From an uncultured Lachnospiraceae bacterium (lineage in GTDB: Bacteria; Bacillota; Clostridia; Lachnospirales; Lachnospiraceae), in the NCBI GenBank assembly GCA_958428365.1, contig CAUAFT010000001.1, forward strand, positions 62,001-126,000: 64,000 nt of DNA. Direction: 5' to 3'. Every line of letters starts with the position of its first letter. The first letter of the stretch is position 1. Positions 1 to 8,891 of the stretch are shown piece by piece. The notes under the pieces are model-generated. The model made no database searches. It worked only from the letters and a program-made list of their open reading frames with translations, and was not told where the DNA came from. A program made the position numbers and the translations under genes.

Positions 1-787
1 ACGAATTATAGATCTTGATCTCAACCCGTCGATTCATCGCTCTTCCCTCCGCTGTGGAATTATCCGCCACAGGAACATAGGCTCCGCGGCCGGAAGATTT
101 CAGATACCCCGGATTCAGATCCGTTATACTTCTGATATAGTCCGCCACCGTAAGGGCTCTGTACATGGACAGGACATCGTTGTTTTCATATTTATCCGTA
201 TGGATCGGCACATTGTCCGTATGTCCCTCGATCTCTATAATATTCTGATCGTATTTTCCAAGGATCGCTCCGATCTTATCCACCAGAGGATAGGCGTCTT
301 CCCGGATATCGGCGGAACCCGAATCGAACAGTAAGGCTCCATTCAGAGTGATCAGGACATACTGGGCATTGAAATCAACCTCCACCTGATCCTGGATCCC
401 CTGCTCCTTTGCCTGCTGTTCCACTTCCTCCGCCATTTGTTCCGATTCTGCCAGAGCTTTCTCCTCGTATTCTTCCTCAATGGACTTATCCTCTTCATCC
501 TCCTCTGCGGAAGAATTGGCTTCTTCTTTATAGAACTGATCCAAAAATTCCAACTGGCTGACCCCGGCTGAGATCATCTGCCCCTCTCCCACAGAAGAAC
601 CTCCTGAGGGCAGGATGCTGAAACTGCTCTGCAGCGAAGCAATCACCATTTCAAACTTCTCTGCATCCACGGTAGACATAGAGAACAGAAGCACGAAAAA
701 GCACAGCAGCAGATTCATCAGATCACTAAAGGTTGTCATCCATGCCGGCGAACCCTTCGGCGGTTCTTCAGGCTTCTTCTTTGCCAC
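1..787 (-). CDS. motB: Flagellar motor stator protein MotB (3' end cut by window edge)
   Basis: Stator subunit that anchors the MotA/MotB proton channel to peptidoglycan. The start is GTG at 787, whose G is also the last base of the motA stop codon (TAGTG overlap), so translation is coupled. The N-terminus is basic (MAKKKPEEPP), followed by one membrane segment carrying the proton-accepting aspartate at residue 22 (TTFSDLMNLLLCFF). An acidic linker leads to a C-terminal OmpA-like peptidoglycan-binding domain with the EGHTDNVPI motif and a terminal NRRVEI. The frame is open to base 1; about 262 codons are visible and only a short tail is missing. The family and neighbour motA make the call secure. 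Confidence 0.96.
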   Translation of the reverse strand, partial: MAKKKPEEPPKGSPAWMTTFSDLMNLLLCFFVLLFSMSTVDAEKFEMVIASLQSSFSILPSGGSSVGEGQMISAGVSQLEFLDQFYKEEANSSAEEDEEDKSIEEEYEEKALAESEQMAEEVEQQAKEQGIQDQVEVDFNAQYVLITLNGALLFDSGSADIREDAYPLVDKIGAILGKYDQNIIEIEGHTDNVPIHTDKYENNDVLSMYRALTVADYIRSITDLNPGYLKSSGRGAYVPVADNSTAEGRAMNRRVEIKIYNS

Positions 788-1596
788 TATTCTTCACCTC
801 CGCCTCCTCTGCCGTCAGCAGAAAATGTCTCTCTGACTGCCGGAGATAAGAATGATTTCAGTTTTTCCTCTATTACTCGCGGATTTTCTCCTGCCTGAAT
901 GGACAAAAGACCTTCCACTGTAACTTCCTTCAACATGATTTCTGTTGCGTTCATAGATTTTAATTTTTCCACTGTCGGGCTGCAAAGCCAGTTCGCAATC
1001 AGGGAACCATACAGGGTCGTAATCAACGCAACTGCCATCTGAGGACCGATGGATGACGGATCATCCAGCTTATTTAACATATTGATCAAACCGATCAGGG
1101 TTCCGATCATACCCCATGCCGGTCCCAACTCAGCCCATTTCTCCCACACGCCGATTACCTTCTTATGCCGATCTTCAATACAGACCAGATCCGTCTCCAG
1201 GATTCCCCGGACCAGCTCCGGATCCGTACCGTCCACGACCAGCATGACACCTTTTTTCAAAAAAGCATCTTCAATGCCTGACGCTGCCTCCTCTAACGCA
1301 AGTAATCCTTCTTTTCGGGCTATATTTGACAGATTAATGATATTCTTGATCACTTCTCCTGCATCCGCCGTCTCGTTCTTAAAAATATGACGGATACCCT
1401 TTAACCCGTTGATGAAATCCGGCAATTGATTTGACATCAAAACGCCGGCAATTGATCCTCCGAACGTGATAAAGAATGACGGTACATCGACGAAGCTTCC
1501 GAATGCTGCCGTACCGCCGCTGGTTAAAATACCAACGATAACCATCACAATGCCGAGTATCATACCCACCAAAGATGCGATATTCAATGTGTCCAC
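787..1596 (-). CDS. motA: Flagellar motor stator protein MotA
   Basis: Membrane stator subunit, 269 residues, the usual MotA length, that forms the proton channel with MotB and drives FliG. Four hydrophobic segments are visible (two near the N-terminus, two around residues 150-205), with the large cytoplasmic loop between pairs. The conserved proline-glycine segment GPAWGMIGTLIGL lies before the third membrane segment. The start is GTG at 1596 (GTG GAC ACA TTG). It follows flgE after a 274-base gap that contains a hairpin and a candidate promoter, suggesting that stator expression can be set apart from hook expression. It overlaps motB by one base. Confidence 0.96.
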   Translation of the reverse strand: MDTLNIASLVGMILGIVMVIVGILTSGGTAAFGSFVDVPSFFITFGGSIAGVLMSNQLPDFINGLKGIRHIFKNETADAGEVIKNIINLSNIARKEGLLALEEAASGIEDAFLKKGVMLVVDGTDPELVRGILETDLVCIEDRHKKVIGVWEKWAELGPAWGMIGTLIGLINMLNKLDDPSSIGPQMAVALITTLYGSLIANWLCSPTVEKLKSMNATEIMLKEVTVEGLLSIQAGENPRVIEEKLKSFLSPAVRETFSADGRGGGGEE

Positions 1597-1682
1597 CTAC
1601 CTATTCCCTAAAATTAACGACGATCGCAGTGAAAATTTTCCCCTTTTTTCTACACCGTTCGTCATAAAAAATCTTCATATTC

Positions 1683-1711
1683 ATCTTACTAGATTTTTCG
1701 TTTCTTGTCTA
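1683..1711 (-). promoter_or_regulatory. Candidate sigma-A promoter for motAB
   Basis: On the minus strand TAGACA (1706-1711) and TAAGAT (1683-1688) are separated by exactly 17 bases, about 85 bases before the motA GTG. The match is good but unproven; no Gram-positive sigma-D flagellar promoter (TAAA/CCGATAT) was evident in this gap. Confidence 0.4.
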
Positions 1712-1813
1712 TCCTATTTAAAATAATTTTTTCGATATTTATGAAATATTTTGTAAAAATCATGCAAAATATCCCGCCTTAATTTTACACATTTTTTTCT
1801 TTTGCTTATACAA

Positions 1814-1850
1814 GATATAGGGGAACGGACCAAAGCCGTTCCCCTATATC
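1814..1850 (-). terminator. Strong hairpin between flgE and motA
   Basis: A perfect 15-bp inverted repeat (GATATAGGGGAACGG and its complement) with a 7-base loop lies 20 bases after the flgE stop. Neither side has a proper T tract, so it may be a leaky terminator, an mRNA 3' stabiliser or a processing site rather than a full Rho-independent terminator. The rest of the 1597-1870 gap is AT-rich and holds the motA promoter candidate. Confidence 0.55.
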
Positions 1851-1870
1851 TCTATTAATTTCTCTTTTCG

Positions 1871-3532
1871 TTATCGTTTCAGATTGATAAGTTCCTCTAA
1901 CATGGTGTCAGAAGTTGTAATGATTCTGGAGTTCGCCTGGAAACCTCTCTGGGTAACGATCATGTCCGTAAACTCCGTAGACAGATCCACGTTGGACATC
2001 TCCAGGGTTCCGGTAGAAATACTTCCGCCGCCTGCCGTTATATCCACGCCGATTCCATCGAACTCACCGGAGTTCAGCGTAGTGGTATAGCAGTTATCTC
2101 CTACTTTTTCCAGACCCATGGCGTTGGCAAACTGCGCCACTGCGATCTGACCCAGCAATACGGTATTTCCATTGTCATAGGTGCCGTAGATCTTGCCATC
2201 CGTATCTGCAAAAAGACCGATCATAGCTCCCAGCTTCTTTCCTTTTCCTGTCTGTCCGTCCGTATCCCCGGCATCCAGACCTATGGTGGATACTCCGCCG
2301 TTGTCAAACCACTTGGTGCCGCTGAAGTCCACGTCGATATCCGTAAAGTTACCGCCCAGTGCATCCTGAAGATTCAGATATACATTTTCCTGTCCTGCTG
2401 CGCCCACATACTGGAACGTACCATCATCCGGATTGAATTTCAGTTCATAATTGGCACTCTTTACAGTTGCCGTTACCTGTCCGTTTGCCAGGGTAACATT
2501 GGTAGCAGAGGTCTGAACTCCGAACACCTCCGCCATCTCCTTGGTGTCTCCGCCTGTCACTGTCGTCCAGTTGCCGTTTCCGGCATCGGTAACCTCCACA
2601 AATCTTCCGGCATTCGCACCGGATGTAACATACTGATAATATACTCCGCCGTAGGAATAGAGATTGTTCGCTGCGTCTTCCACTGCCCATCCTGACCGCA
2701 CGGTATAAGTCTTCTGTTCTGTCTGTACTGCTCCGAACATTTCCGCAAGATAATCCGGATCGTAAGTGCCGGTAGAGGAATCATATTTCGTCTGATCTAA
2801 GATAGACTGACTGTTGGAGTCAATGATATCCACCAGCTCCACCGTATAACTTCCCGTCGCTTTGTTTGATTCTCTCACTGCGAACTTCGCCGTGTAAGAA
2901 TAACCCAGAGCATCGTAGAAATTCAGGTTCATTGCCAGTCCGTTTGCACTGGTTACATCCGTACTGTTTTTATCCAATACCCCGGCACAGGTTCCGTTCA
3001 CCGTCGCCTCCGGCGCGGAAGTCATATTCTTCTCACTCATGATGCGAAGAGCGGACACCGTATCCTTACGAATCTCTCCGGTACTGGCATCTACCTGCCA
3101 TCCCATGACATTGTATCCTGTGGATGTCATACAGAGATTTCCGGCTCCATCCACATAGAAGGATCCCGCTCTTGTGAACTGGTTTTCAGAACCATTGTTC
3201 ACAATAAAGAAACTGGTGGCGGAGCTGGTATCGTTTAACTTTAAGTCGAACGCGCCTCCCGTCGTCTGGGAAGCTCCTGGTCCCGTTATATTAATGGATG
3301 TAGCTCCTGTGGTAACACCGAGTCCGATCTGCTTTGCATTGATACCGCCTCTTCCTGTCAGGGCGCTCGGTCCGGATGCTCCCGATAAATTCTGATACAT
3401 AATCTCACTGAATGTTACAGAGGAAGATTTAAATGCTACCGTATTGACATTCGCAATATTGTTACCAATAACATCCATTTTTGTCTGATGTGTCTTTAAA
3501 CCTGATACACCAGACCACATTGATCTCATCAT
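1871..3532 (-). CDS. flgE: Flagellar hook protein FlgE
   Basis: Structural subunit of the hook, exported through the flagellar type III apparatus. The N-terminus has the rod/hook signature (SMWSGVSGLKTHQTKMDVIG then NNIANVNT) and the C-terminus ends in the matching helical motif (DLSTEFTDMIVTQRGFQAN). At 553 residues it is longer than a typical 400-450 residue FlgE; the extra length lies in the central surface domain (roughly residues 230-360), rich in G, N, Y and T. An AGGAGG site 9 bases before the ATG at 3532 supports the start. It is the last gene of the flgB block before the hairpin at 1814. Confidence 0.96.
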   Translation of the reverse strand: MMRSMWSGVSGLKTHQTKMDVIGNNIANVNTVAFKSSSVTFSEIMYQNLSGASGPSALTGRGGINAKQIGLGVTTGATSINITGPGASQTTGGAFDLKLNDTSSATSFFIVNNGSENQFTRAGSFYVDGAGNLCMTSTGYNVMGWQVDASTGEIRKDTVSALRIMSEKNMTSAPEATVNGTCAGVLDKNSTDVTSANGLAMNLNFYDALGYSYTAKFAVRESNKATGSYTVELVDIIDSNSQSILDQTKYDSSTGTYDPDYLAEMFGAVQTEQKTYTVRSGWAVEDAANNLYSYGGVYYQYVTSGANAGRFVEVTDAGNGNWTTVTGGDTKEMAEVFGVQTSATNVTLANGQVTATVKSANYELKFNPDDGTFQYVGAAGQENVYLNLQDALGGNFTDIDVDFSGTKWFDNGGVSTIGLDAGDTDGQTGKGKKLGAMIGLFADTDGKIYGTYDNGNTVLLGQIAVAQFANAMGLEKVGDNCYTTTLNSGEFDGIGVDITAGGGSISTGTLEMSNVDLSTEFTDMIVTQRGFQANSRIITTSDTMLEELINLKR

Positions 3533-3610
3533 AATAAATGACCTCCTGTACTTTGTTCCGTAAACTGTCTTATCTGTCAGTCAAAGACATTAGCTTCCAA
3601 AAAGGTCCAG

Positions 3611-4009
3611 CTAAATAATTACGGCTCCATCGATATTTGTAAATATGTTGTCTGTCGCTTCTCTCTGATCCATCGCCGTCACTACGGTCTTATTGGGTAC
3701 GTTGACGATAAACGCCAGAGAATCCACGATCACTAATGATTCATTAATTCCCTTTTCACTTGCCTTTTGAACTCCCGATTCCAACCGGATATTCTGCTCA
3801 TCCGTCAGATTAATGTTCCGATTCTCCAACCGCATGGATGCATGTTTGGAAAATTTCAGTTCCGAAGGATTTGTCAATTCCTGCTTCTGTTTTAAGATCT
3901 CCTCAAAAGAAAGATCTGCACCTTCCTTCACACCGCTCTGATTCTTCTGTACCAGAAACTGATCGGTAATCTGTTCAATGGAAGAAAAGGAACGATTGAC
4001 ACGGTTCAT
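3611..4009 (-). CDS. Flagellar operon protein, TIGR02530 family
   Basis: A 132-residue protein that sits between flgD and flgE, the place where Gram-positive fla operons carry this small conserved family. The signature is a central segment (LKFSKHASMRLENRNI) and a C-terminal beta-rich segment (LAFIVNVPNKTVVTAMD). There is no signal peptide or membrane segment, so it is predicted cytosolic. Its function is unsettled; a role in hook assembly or regulation is inferred from position only. The ATG at 4009 has AAGGAG in front. No flbD gene is found after flgE in this genome. Confidence 0.85.
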   Translation of the reverse strand: MNRVNRSFSSIEQITDQFLVQKNQSGVKEGADLSFEEILKQKQELTNPSELKFSKHASMRLENRNINLTDEQNIRLESGVQKASEKGINESLVIVDSLAFIVNVPNKTVVTAMDQREATDNIFTNIDGAVII

Positions 4010-4040
4010 AAAACCATCTCCTTATTCTGCTTTCTTCTCA

Positions 4041-4712
4041 CTATTTTGAAGAATTTTTCTCAACATTTTCCAGCATTTCTTTTAATTTGGCTTCTAAGGC
4101 TTCCAGTGTCTTTACTGTGGAATCAGAAATAAAGGTTTTTTGATAATCGGTCAGGCTGTCATAGACTTCTCTTGCCTCTTTTAATTTTTCCTCATCCAGA
4201 ATTGTAAGCTGTGATTCCTGTGGAAGGGCCGCCACCATATTGGTAAAAGTCTGCGCCACTGTGGTCGCCGTGTAATAATCCGAATCAGCTACCGTATCCA
4301 GATCTTCAATGTCGTACAGAGAATCGTTCACGGAAATATATACTTTTCCATTCTCCCGCATAATGTAATCCACCATGCCGTTATCATAATAGGTCTCTCC
4401 AGTCTGGCTGTTGGTCACCTTGACAATCACATATTTTCCAACCAGATTATAAGCGCTTCCCTCGGTCATGCTCTGGTTCAAATTCTGCATTTCCTCCAAT
4501 GATGAGAAGGTTGCCAGCTGTGATATGTACTCGGTATTGTCCGTTGGCTCCAATGGATCCTGATACTGCATCTGGGCTACTAAAAGCTGTAAAAAAGCAT
4601 CTTTATCCAATGATCCGCCTGCCACTTCACTGCTTGAACTTGAGGACAACGACATATTTGACGCTGATGTGTCCACAAATTCGCCGTCTTTGATCTGCTG
4701 TATAATTGCCAT
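4041..4712 (-). CDS. flgD: Hook-capping protein FlgD with an added C-terminal helical segment
   Basis: FlgD caps the growing hook and guides polymerisation of FlgE. The conserved N-terminal domain is clear at residues 34-85 (LDKDAFLQLLVAQMQYQDPL and TEYISQLATFSSLEEMQNLN). A tudor-like beta segment follows (about 88-142, starting NLVGKYVIVKV). Residues about 157-215 are unexpected: the pattern LP..S.LT..D...L.EAREVYDSLTDYQK...L..LEAKL matches the short helical repeat common in clostridial surface proteins, and is not part of usual FlgD. Total 223 residues. ATG at 4712 with AAAGGAG upstream. Confidence 0.93.
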   Translation of the reverse strand: MAIIQQIKDGEFVDTSASNMSLSSSSSSEVAGGSLDKDAFLQLLVAQMQYQDPLEPTDNTEYISQLATFSSLEEMQNLNQSMTEGSAYNLVGKYVIVKVTNSQTGETYYDNGMVDYIMRENGKVYISVNDSLYDIEDLDTVADSDYYTATTVAQTFTNMVAALPQESQLTILDEEKLKEAREVYDSLTDYQKTFISDSTVKTLEALEAKLKEMLENVEKNSSK

Positions 4713-4738
4713 CTGCTTCTCTCCTTTCTATATATCTC

Positions 4739-6199
4739 TTATGCTGTAAAATCTACACTGTTTCCATTGTCCCTCATGATCTTTGCGGCTAAAATCTCCT
4801 CCTCACTCATCAAACCGGATAATTCATCCAACTGATTCAAAGAGATCCCCCTTCTGATATTCTTAGCAGCCTGTTCCTTCTGCTCTTCCTGACTCTGGTT
4901 GTGCTGATTTTCCTCTAAGTTCCTCTCAAACTCATGGCTGGCTATGGTCACTTCCACTGCCTCCACCTTGAGTCCCTGCTGGTTCATATTCTCTTTTAAG
5001 AGAACGACCTGACTCTCTAAGGCTTCTTTTACCGCTTCATTCTGCGCTGCGAGATGGGCGGTGATAACTCCCTCTTTCGCTGTTACCTGAACATAGATCT
5101 TTCCCAGGTTCTCAGGATTCAACTGCATCTCCATGGACGTCACATTGCCCTGATACATGATCCTGGTAAATTCGCTGACCTGTCTGATAAGGTCGGTGAC
5201 ATTGACCGTGGTATTCTGAGGCGCCGTGTTGACTGGAACCTCTACATTCCGAACGCTTGGTTGTGGATTTGTGATGGTTTCGTTCACAATGGTTTTTCCG
5301 TCTGCAAGACCCTCTGTCTTTTTCGCGAAAGTCCTCTCTGTGTCTGAAGCCCCAAGATTGCTGTCCTGCGTGTTCTGACCCTGTCCATCATCCATATCCT
5401 CCTCCACAGCAACTTCTTCCTGTGCTGCACCGGAAGTTTCCTCCTGGGTATCGGCGGTGATCTGAATGCTCTTCTGCTCCGGTTCTGTCGTCTGAACGAT
5501 GATGTTCTCCTGCTGCTCTGTGCCTGCTGCCTCAAGGCTGCTCTCTTCTTGCTCCAGGATCTGCTGATTCTGTACTGTCTCCATAACTTCCTCCGGATTC
5601 TGCAGCATATTCTGTTCCAGCTGTGTCATCAGCTTGGCCGCTTCCTCCGCTGTCATTCCCAGGTTCAAAAGCAGGTTTTCACTTAAGACTTCCACATCCT
5701 GCATCAACTCCTGAAAGTCGGCATTCATCAAAAGCCCCAGGCTGTCCTCCTGTCCTGTCAGCTTCATCACGAGACTGGCGAGATTCGTCGGATTCATCAG
5801 ATCCACAAAGGTCAATCCCAGTTCACTCATCGCTTCTTCCAGCTGTTCTTTCGTGACTCCAAAGGTCTCTTCCACCTGCTTTTCCACTTCTGTGGCAAAT
5901 TCCTCCAAAGACTCCTGCGCCTTTTCCATCTGTGCCTGATCCGGCTGATTCGCCGCTTCCGGAATCCTGTCTTCTTTCACAGAATATTTATCATACTCTG
6001 TCACAGACTCTTTCTTCTCCACCGTCAGTACATTCTGACTGCTCTGGTTTTTGTACTGATTCGTCTGTCCGTTGATCGCCAGATTGCCCAGCACTTGCAT
6101 GAAATCTGTGGATTCCTGCTCTTCCTTCCCGGTTTTCGCAGCTGCATTTGTCTGAAACGGCATGTTCGCCATGGTTTTCAAAACATTTGCACTGTTCAT
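4739..6199 (-). CDS. fliK: Flagellar hook-length control protein FliK
   Basis: Secreted molecular ruler that switches export from hook to filament substrates. The 486-residue protein has a long, poorly conserved, Gln/Glu-rich N-terminal part (about residues 1-320) and the conserved C-terminal switch domain (about 340-440), seen as SMEMQLNPENLGKIYVQV followed by VITAHLAAQNEAVKEALE and ESQVVLLKENMNQQGL. The ATG at 6199 has AAAGGAGG 7 bases upstream. It lies directly before flgD, as is usual, and 48 bases after the motE-like gene. Confidence 0.92.
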   Translation of the reverse strand: MNSANVLKTMANMPFQTNAAAKTGKEEQESTDFMQVLGNLAINGQTNQYKNQSSQNVLTVEKKESVTEYDKYSVKEDRIPEAANQPDQAQMEKAQESLEEFATEVEKQVEETFGVTKEQLEEAMSELGLTFVDLMNPTNLASLVMKLTGQEDSLGLLMNADFQELMQDVEVLSENLLLNLGMTAEEAAKLMTQLEQNMLQNPEEVMETVQNQQILEQEESSLEAAGTEQQENIIVQTTEPEQKSIQITADTQEETSGAAQEEVAVEEDMDDGQGQNTQDSNLGASDTERTFAKKTEGLADGKTIVNETITNPQPSVRNVEVPVNTAPQNTTVNVTDLIRQVSEFTRIMYQGNVTSMEMQLNPENLGKIYVQVTAKEGVITAHLAAQNEAVKEALESQVVLLKENMNQQGLKVEAVEVTIASHEFERNLEENQHNQSQEEQKEQAAKNIRRGISLNQLDELSGLMSEEEILAAKIMRDNGNSVDFTA

Positions 6200-6247
6200 C
6201 TTCTCTTCCTCCTTTCTATTCAGTTTTCAATGTTCTTTTTCTATATT

Positions 6248-7102
6248 CTAAGGCTCCATGAGTTTGGTTACTTTTGCTGCCGTATCCGTATTCATGTTGC
6301 CGAGAATATCACCTCTGGCATCCGCATTCATAGCAGATAAAATCTTTGCAACCAGCTGCAGATTGTCCGTCATGGTATCAAAAATTGCCGCTGCCTGCTT
6401 CGGCTTCATCTCAGAGTAAGCCTTCACATAATCTGCGATCTCTTCGTCTTCCTGTTCCTGCTCCACTACCTGCTTATACAGGACTTCCGCATTCTCAGGA
6501 TCGATGCTCTCATAATACTGTCTATATTCATTTATATCGGGCGCTTCGTCGGAAAAAACAACCTCTTCGTAAAATTTCGCCTTTTCCTCTTCAAATTCGG
6601 CTTCATTTTCCTTATATTCCTGCCACTGCGCTACCTGCGCCTCCAGATCCGCCACATAGGCATCATCCTTGGAATTGCTCTCCTTGGCGTCCGCAAGCTC
6701 CTGTTCCAGTTCCTTGATATATGCCACTGCCTCATCCAGTGTCTTGTAAGGATATTCACTGTCCTCACCGCTCTCGTCCGTCTCCGTCTCAGGAAGTATC
6801 TTATTCAGATACGGAACGTCCTTTAAGATCGGCTGCATAACGGTGGAGCCAAAACCTCCCACGTCAAAACGGATCAGCACCGCTAAAATCGCAAGCCAGA
6901 TAAGGATAATGACCACCGTAACCAGGACCACTGCCGCTTTCCCGCCGCCGGATTCTTCTTCCTCCAGCTCGGTTCCGTTTTTCTTCGCTTCCTTCTTCGC
7001 CAGTTTCCTGTTTTTCCGCTCTTCCTTTTTCTTCGCCTTTGCAGCCTTCTTCGCTGCCTTTTTATCCATGGTTACCGCTTCATCTAAATTCTCTTCTGCC
7101 AT
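6248..7102 (-). CDS. MotE/YlxF-like flagellar membrane protein
   Basis: A 284-residue protein occupying the ylxF position between fliJ and fliK. Residues 1-50 are very rich in Lys, Ala and Glu; a single membrane segment follows (about 54-76, AAVVLVTVVIILIWLAILAV). A predicted coiled coil spans roughly 115-165 (LDEAVAYIKELEQELADAKE). The C-terminus has an MgtE-N-like helical domain (MKPKQAAAIFDTM and ILSAMNADARGDILGNM) as found in MotE, which chaperones stator parts in other bacteria. That role is inference here. The start ATG has AGAGGTGAG upstream. Confidence 0.8.
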   Translation of the reverse strand: MAEENLDEAVTMDKKAAKKAAKAKKKEERKNRKLAKKEAKKNGTELEEEESGGGKAAVVLVTVVIILIWLAILAVLIRFDVGGFGSTVMQPILKDVPYLNKILPETETDESGEDSEYPYKTLDEAVAYIKELEQELADAKESNSKDDAYVADLEAQVAQWQEYKENEAEFEEEKAKFYEEVVFSDEAPDINEYRQYYESIDPENAEVLYKQVVEQEQEDEEIADYVKAYSEMKPKQAAAIFDTMTDNLQLVAKILSAMNADARGDILGNMNTDTAAKVTKLMEP

Positions 7103-7114
7103 CTTCTCACCTCT

Positions 7115-7561
7115 TTACTGGGATTCCCTGTGATAACTGTAGCTTACAAGCTGATCCACTTCCCTGTTCTCCTCATATGCGACTTCCTGCTTGAACTCCT
7201 CGAAGGCTTTTTCCCTGAGTTTTTCATAGGTTTTTCGCTCTATCATCACCTGATTCAAGCGGCTTCTCGCCAGCTCCACATTTTTTTCCGCCACCTGTAT
7301 TTCCATCATCTGGGTACGGATCGCCGACTTCATGGCGTCCACCGCGTGTTTACAGGTCTTGATTTCCTGTATGTTGATTGTTCCCTTAACCAGTTCTCTG
7401 GCACGCTTTTCATATCCCGCCTTGCGGACCAAAAGCTGCCTTAGCTTGTCCTCTTCTTTCCGCAGCTTCGCATTGGCAATCCCGTACTCCGCCTTCCGCT
7501 GGTCTTCCATCTTCACTTTTAAGTCCAGAATGTTCTGCATACGGTACACGAACTTTGCCAT
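7115..7561 (-). CDS. fliJ: Flagellar export protein FliJ
   Basis: Small coiled-coil stalk and chaperone-escort protein of the flagellar export ATPase. At 148 residues it has the family length and is almost entirely charged helix: KFVYRMQNILDLKVKMEDQR at the N-terminus, then repeated heptads rich in E, K and R. It follows fliI by 10 bases and has AGGAG before the ATG at 7561. It is expected to sit inside the FliI hexamer. Identification rests on length, the N-terminal pattern and order fliH-fliI-fliJ. Confidence 0.92.
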   Translation of the reverse strand: MAKFVYRMQNILDLKVKMEDQRKAEYGIANAKLRKEEDKLRQLLVRKAGYEKRARELVKGTINIQEIKTCKHAVDAMKSAIRTQMMEIQVAEKNVELARSRLNQVMIERKTYEKLREKAFEEFKQEVAYEENREVDQLVSYSYHRESQ

Positions 7562-7571
7562 GGCTTAACTC

Positions 7572-8891
7572 CTATTCCTGAAAAAGCTGTTCTAAGAGCT
7601 GTAACTCTTCATCGAACATGAATTTCTCATCGGTCCTCTGTCTCAAAAATTCATTGACAGCATCTATCTTCGAGATTGCATAATCTATATTCTTATTTGA
7701 CCCCGGCTTATAAGCGCCGATATTGATCAGATCCTCCGACTCCGAGTAAGTGGCAAGTACGTTCTTCAACCGTCCTGCCGCCGCCTTGTGCTCCTCGTCC
7801 GCAATGGAACTCATAACACGGGATATACTCTGCATGACGTCAATCGCCGGATAGTGATTCTTGTGCGCCAGCTTCCGGTCCAGCATAATATGACCATCCA
7901 GGATACTCCTCGCCGTATCGGTGATCGGCTCATTGAAGTCGTCGCCATCCACCAGAACCGTATATAATCCGGTAATAGATCCTCTGTCAGAATTGCCGGC
8001 GCGCTCCAATAATTTTGGCATCTCACTGTATACACTGGGCGGATATCCCCTGGTAACCGGAGGTTCTCCGGAAGCAAGTCCGATCTCTCTTTGGGCCATG
8101 GAAAAACGAGTCAGAGAGTCCATCATCAACAGTACGTCCTTCCCCTGATCCCTGAAATATTCCGCAATGGCTGTCGCCGTCTTAGCCGCTTTATTTCGGA
8201 TCAACGCGGGCTTATCCGAGGTGGCGATGACCACAACGGAGCGCTTCATACCCTCTTCTCCCAGGTCTCTCTCCACAAATTCCCTTACTTCCCTGCCTCG
8301 CTCTCCAATAAGGGCTATGACGTTGATATCCGCCTTGGTGTTCCTTGCAAACATTCCCATCAGAGTACTCTTTCCAACACCGGAACCCGCAAAGATTCCA
8401 ATACGCTGACCTTTTCCGACGGTGATGAGTCCATCCACCGCCTTGACTCCCAAAGGCAGCACCATGTTGATGATCTCTCTGGACATAGGATCCGGAGGCG
8501 CCGCCTCCACGGGATATTCGTACCCCAATTCCAGACTGTCCACATCCGTAGGTCTTCCGATTCCATCCAGGGTATGTCCCAAAAGTTCATCCCCCACCGG
8601 AACCGTCAGCGGATGTCCCGTATTCTCCACAACACAGCCCACGCCCAGCCCTTCGATGTTATCAAAAGGCATCAGCAGCAGACGTTTGTCACGGAATCCC
8701 ACCACCTCTGCCATGATATAGATTCCCTTTGCAGCATCTATGACGATCCGGCACAGGTCGTTGATCTTCGCGTCGGGTCCCACGGATTCTATGGTAAGCC
8801 CGACAATTTTGACCACTTTACCCAATCGGTTAAAATGTGTTTTTTCCGCCAGTTGTAAATATTTTTCCGTACTGAATACCAAATAACTCAC
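7572..8891 (-). CDS. fliI: Flagellum-specific ATPase FliI
   Basis: Hexameric export ATPase, 439 residues, related to F1-beta. Walker A is GIFAGSGVGKSTLMG, Walker B LLMMDSLTRFSMAQRE, and the segment PPVTRGYPPSVYSEMPKLLE is typical of the family. It energises delivery of rod, hook and filament subunits. The listed start is GTG at 8891, immediately after the fliH stop; a TTG at 8882 (three codons in) has better spacing to the AGGTGAG site, so the true start may be nine bases shorter. It is flanked by fliH and fliJ, its two physical partners. Confidence 0.96.
   Translation of the reverse strand: MSYLVFSTEKYLQLAEKTHFNRLGKVVKIVGLTIESVGPDAKINDLCRIVIDAAKGIYIMAEVVGFRDKRLLLMPFDNIEGLGVGCVVENTGHPLTVPVGDELLGHTLDGIGRPTDVDSLELGYEYPVEAAPPDPMSREIINMVLPLGVKAVDGLITVGKGQRIGIFAGSGVGKSTLMGMFARNTKADINVIALIGERGREVREFVERDLGEEGMKRSVVVIATSDKPALIRNKAAKTATAIAEYFRDQGKDVLLMMDSLTRFSMAQREIGLASGEPPVTRGYPPSVYSEMPKLLERAGNSDRGSITGLYTVLVDGDDFNEPITDTARSILDGHIMLDRKLAHKNHYPAIDVMQSISRVMSSIADEEHKAAAGRLKNVLATYSESEDLINIGAYKPGSNKNIDYAISKIDAVNEFLRQRTDEKFMFDEELQLLEQLFQE

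Noticed and set aside
8091..8858. 255-codon plus-strand frame opposite fliI
   Set aside because: Composition is His/Arg-rich shadow sequence; fliI on the minus strand has all ATPase motifs.
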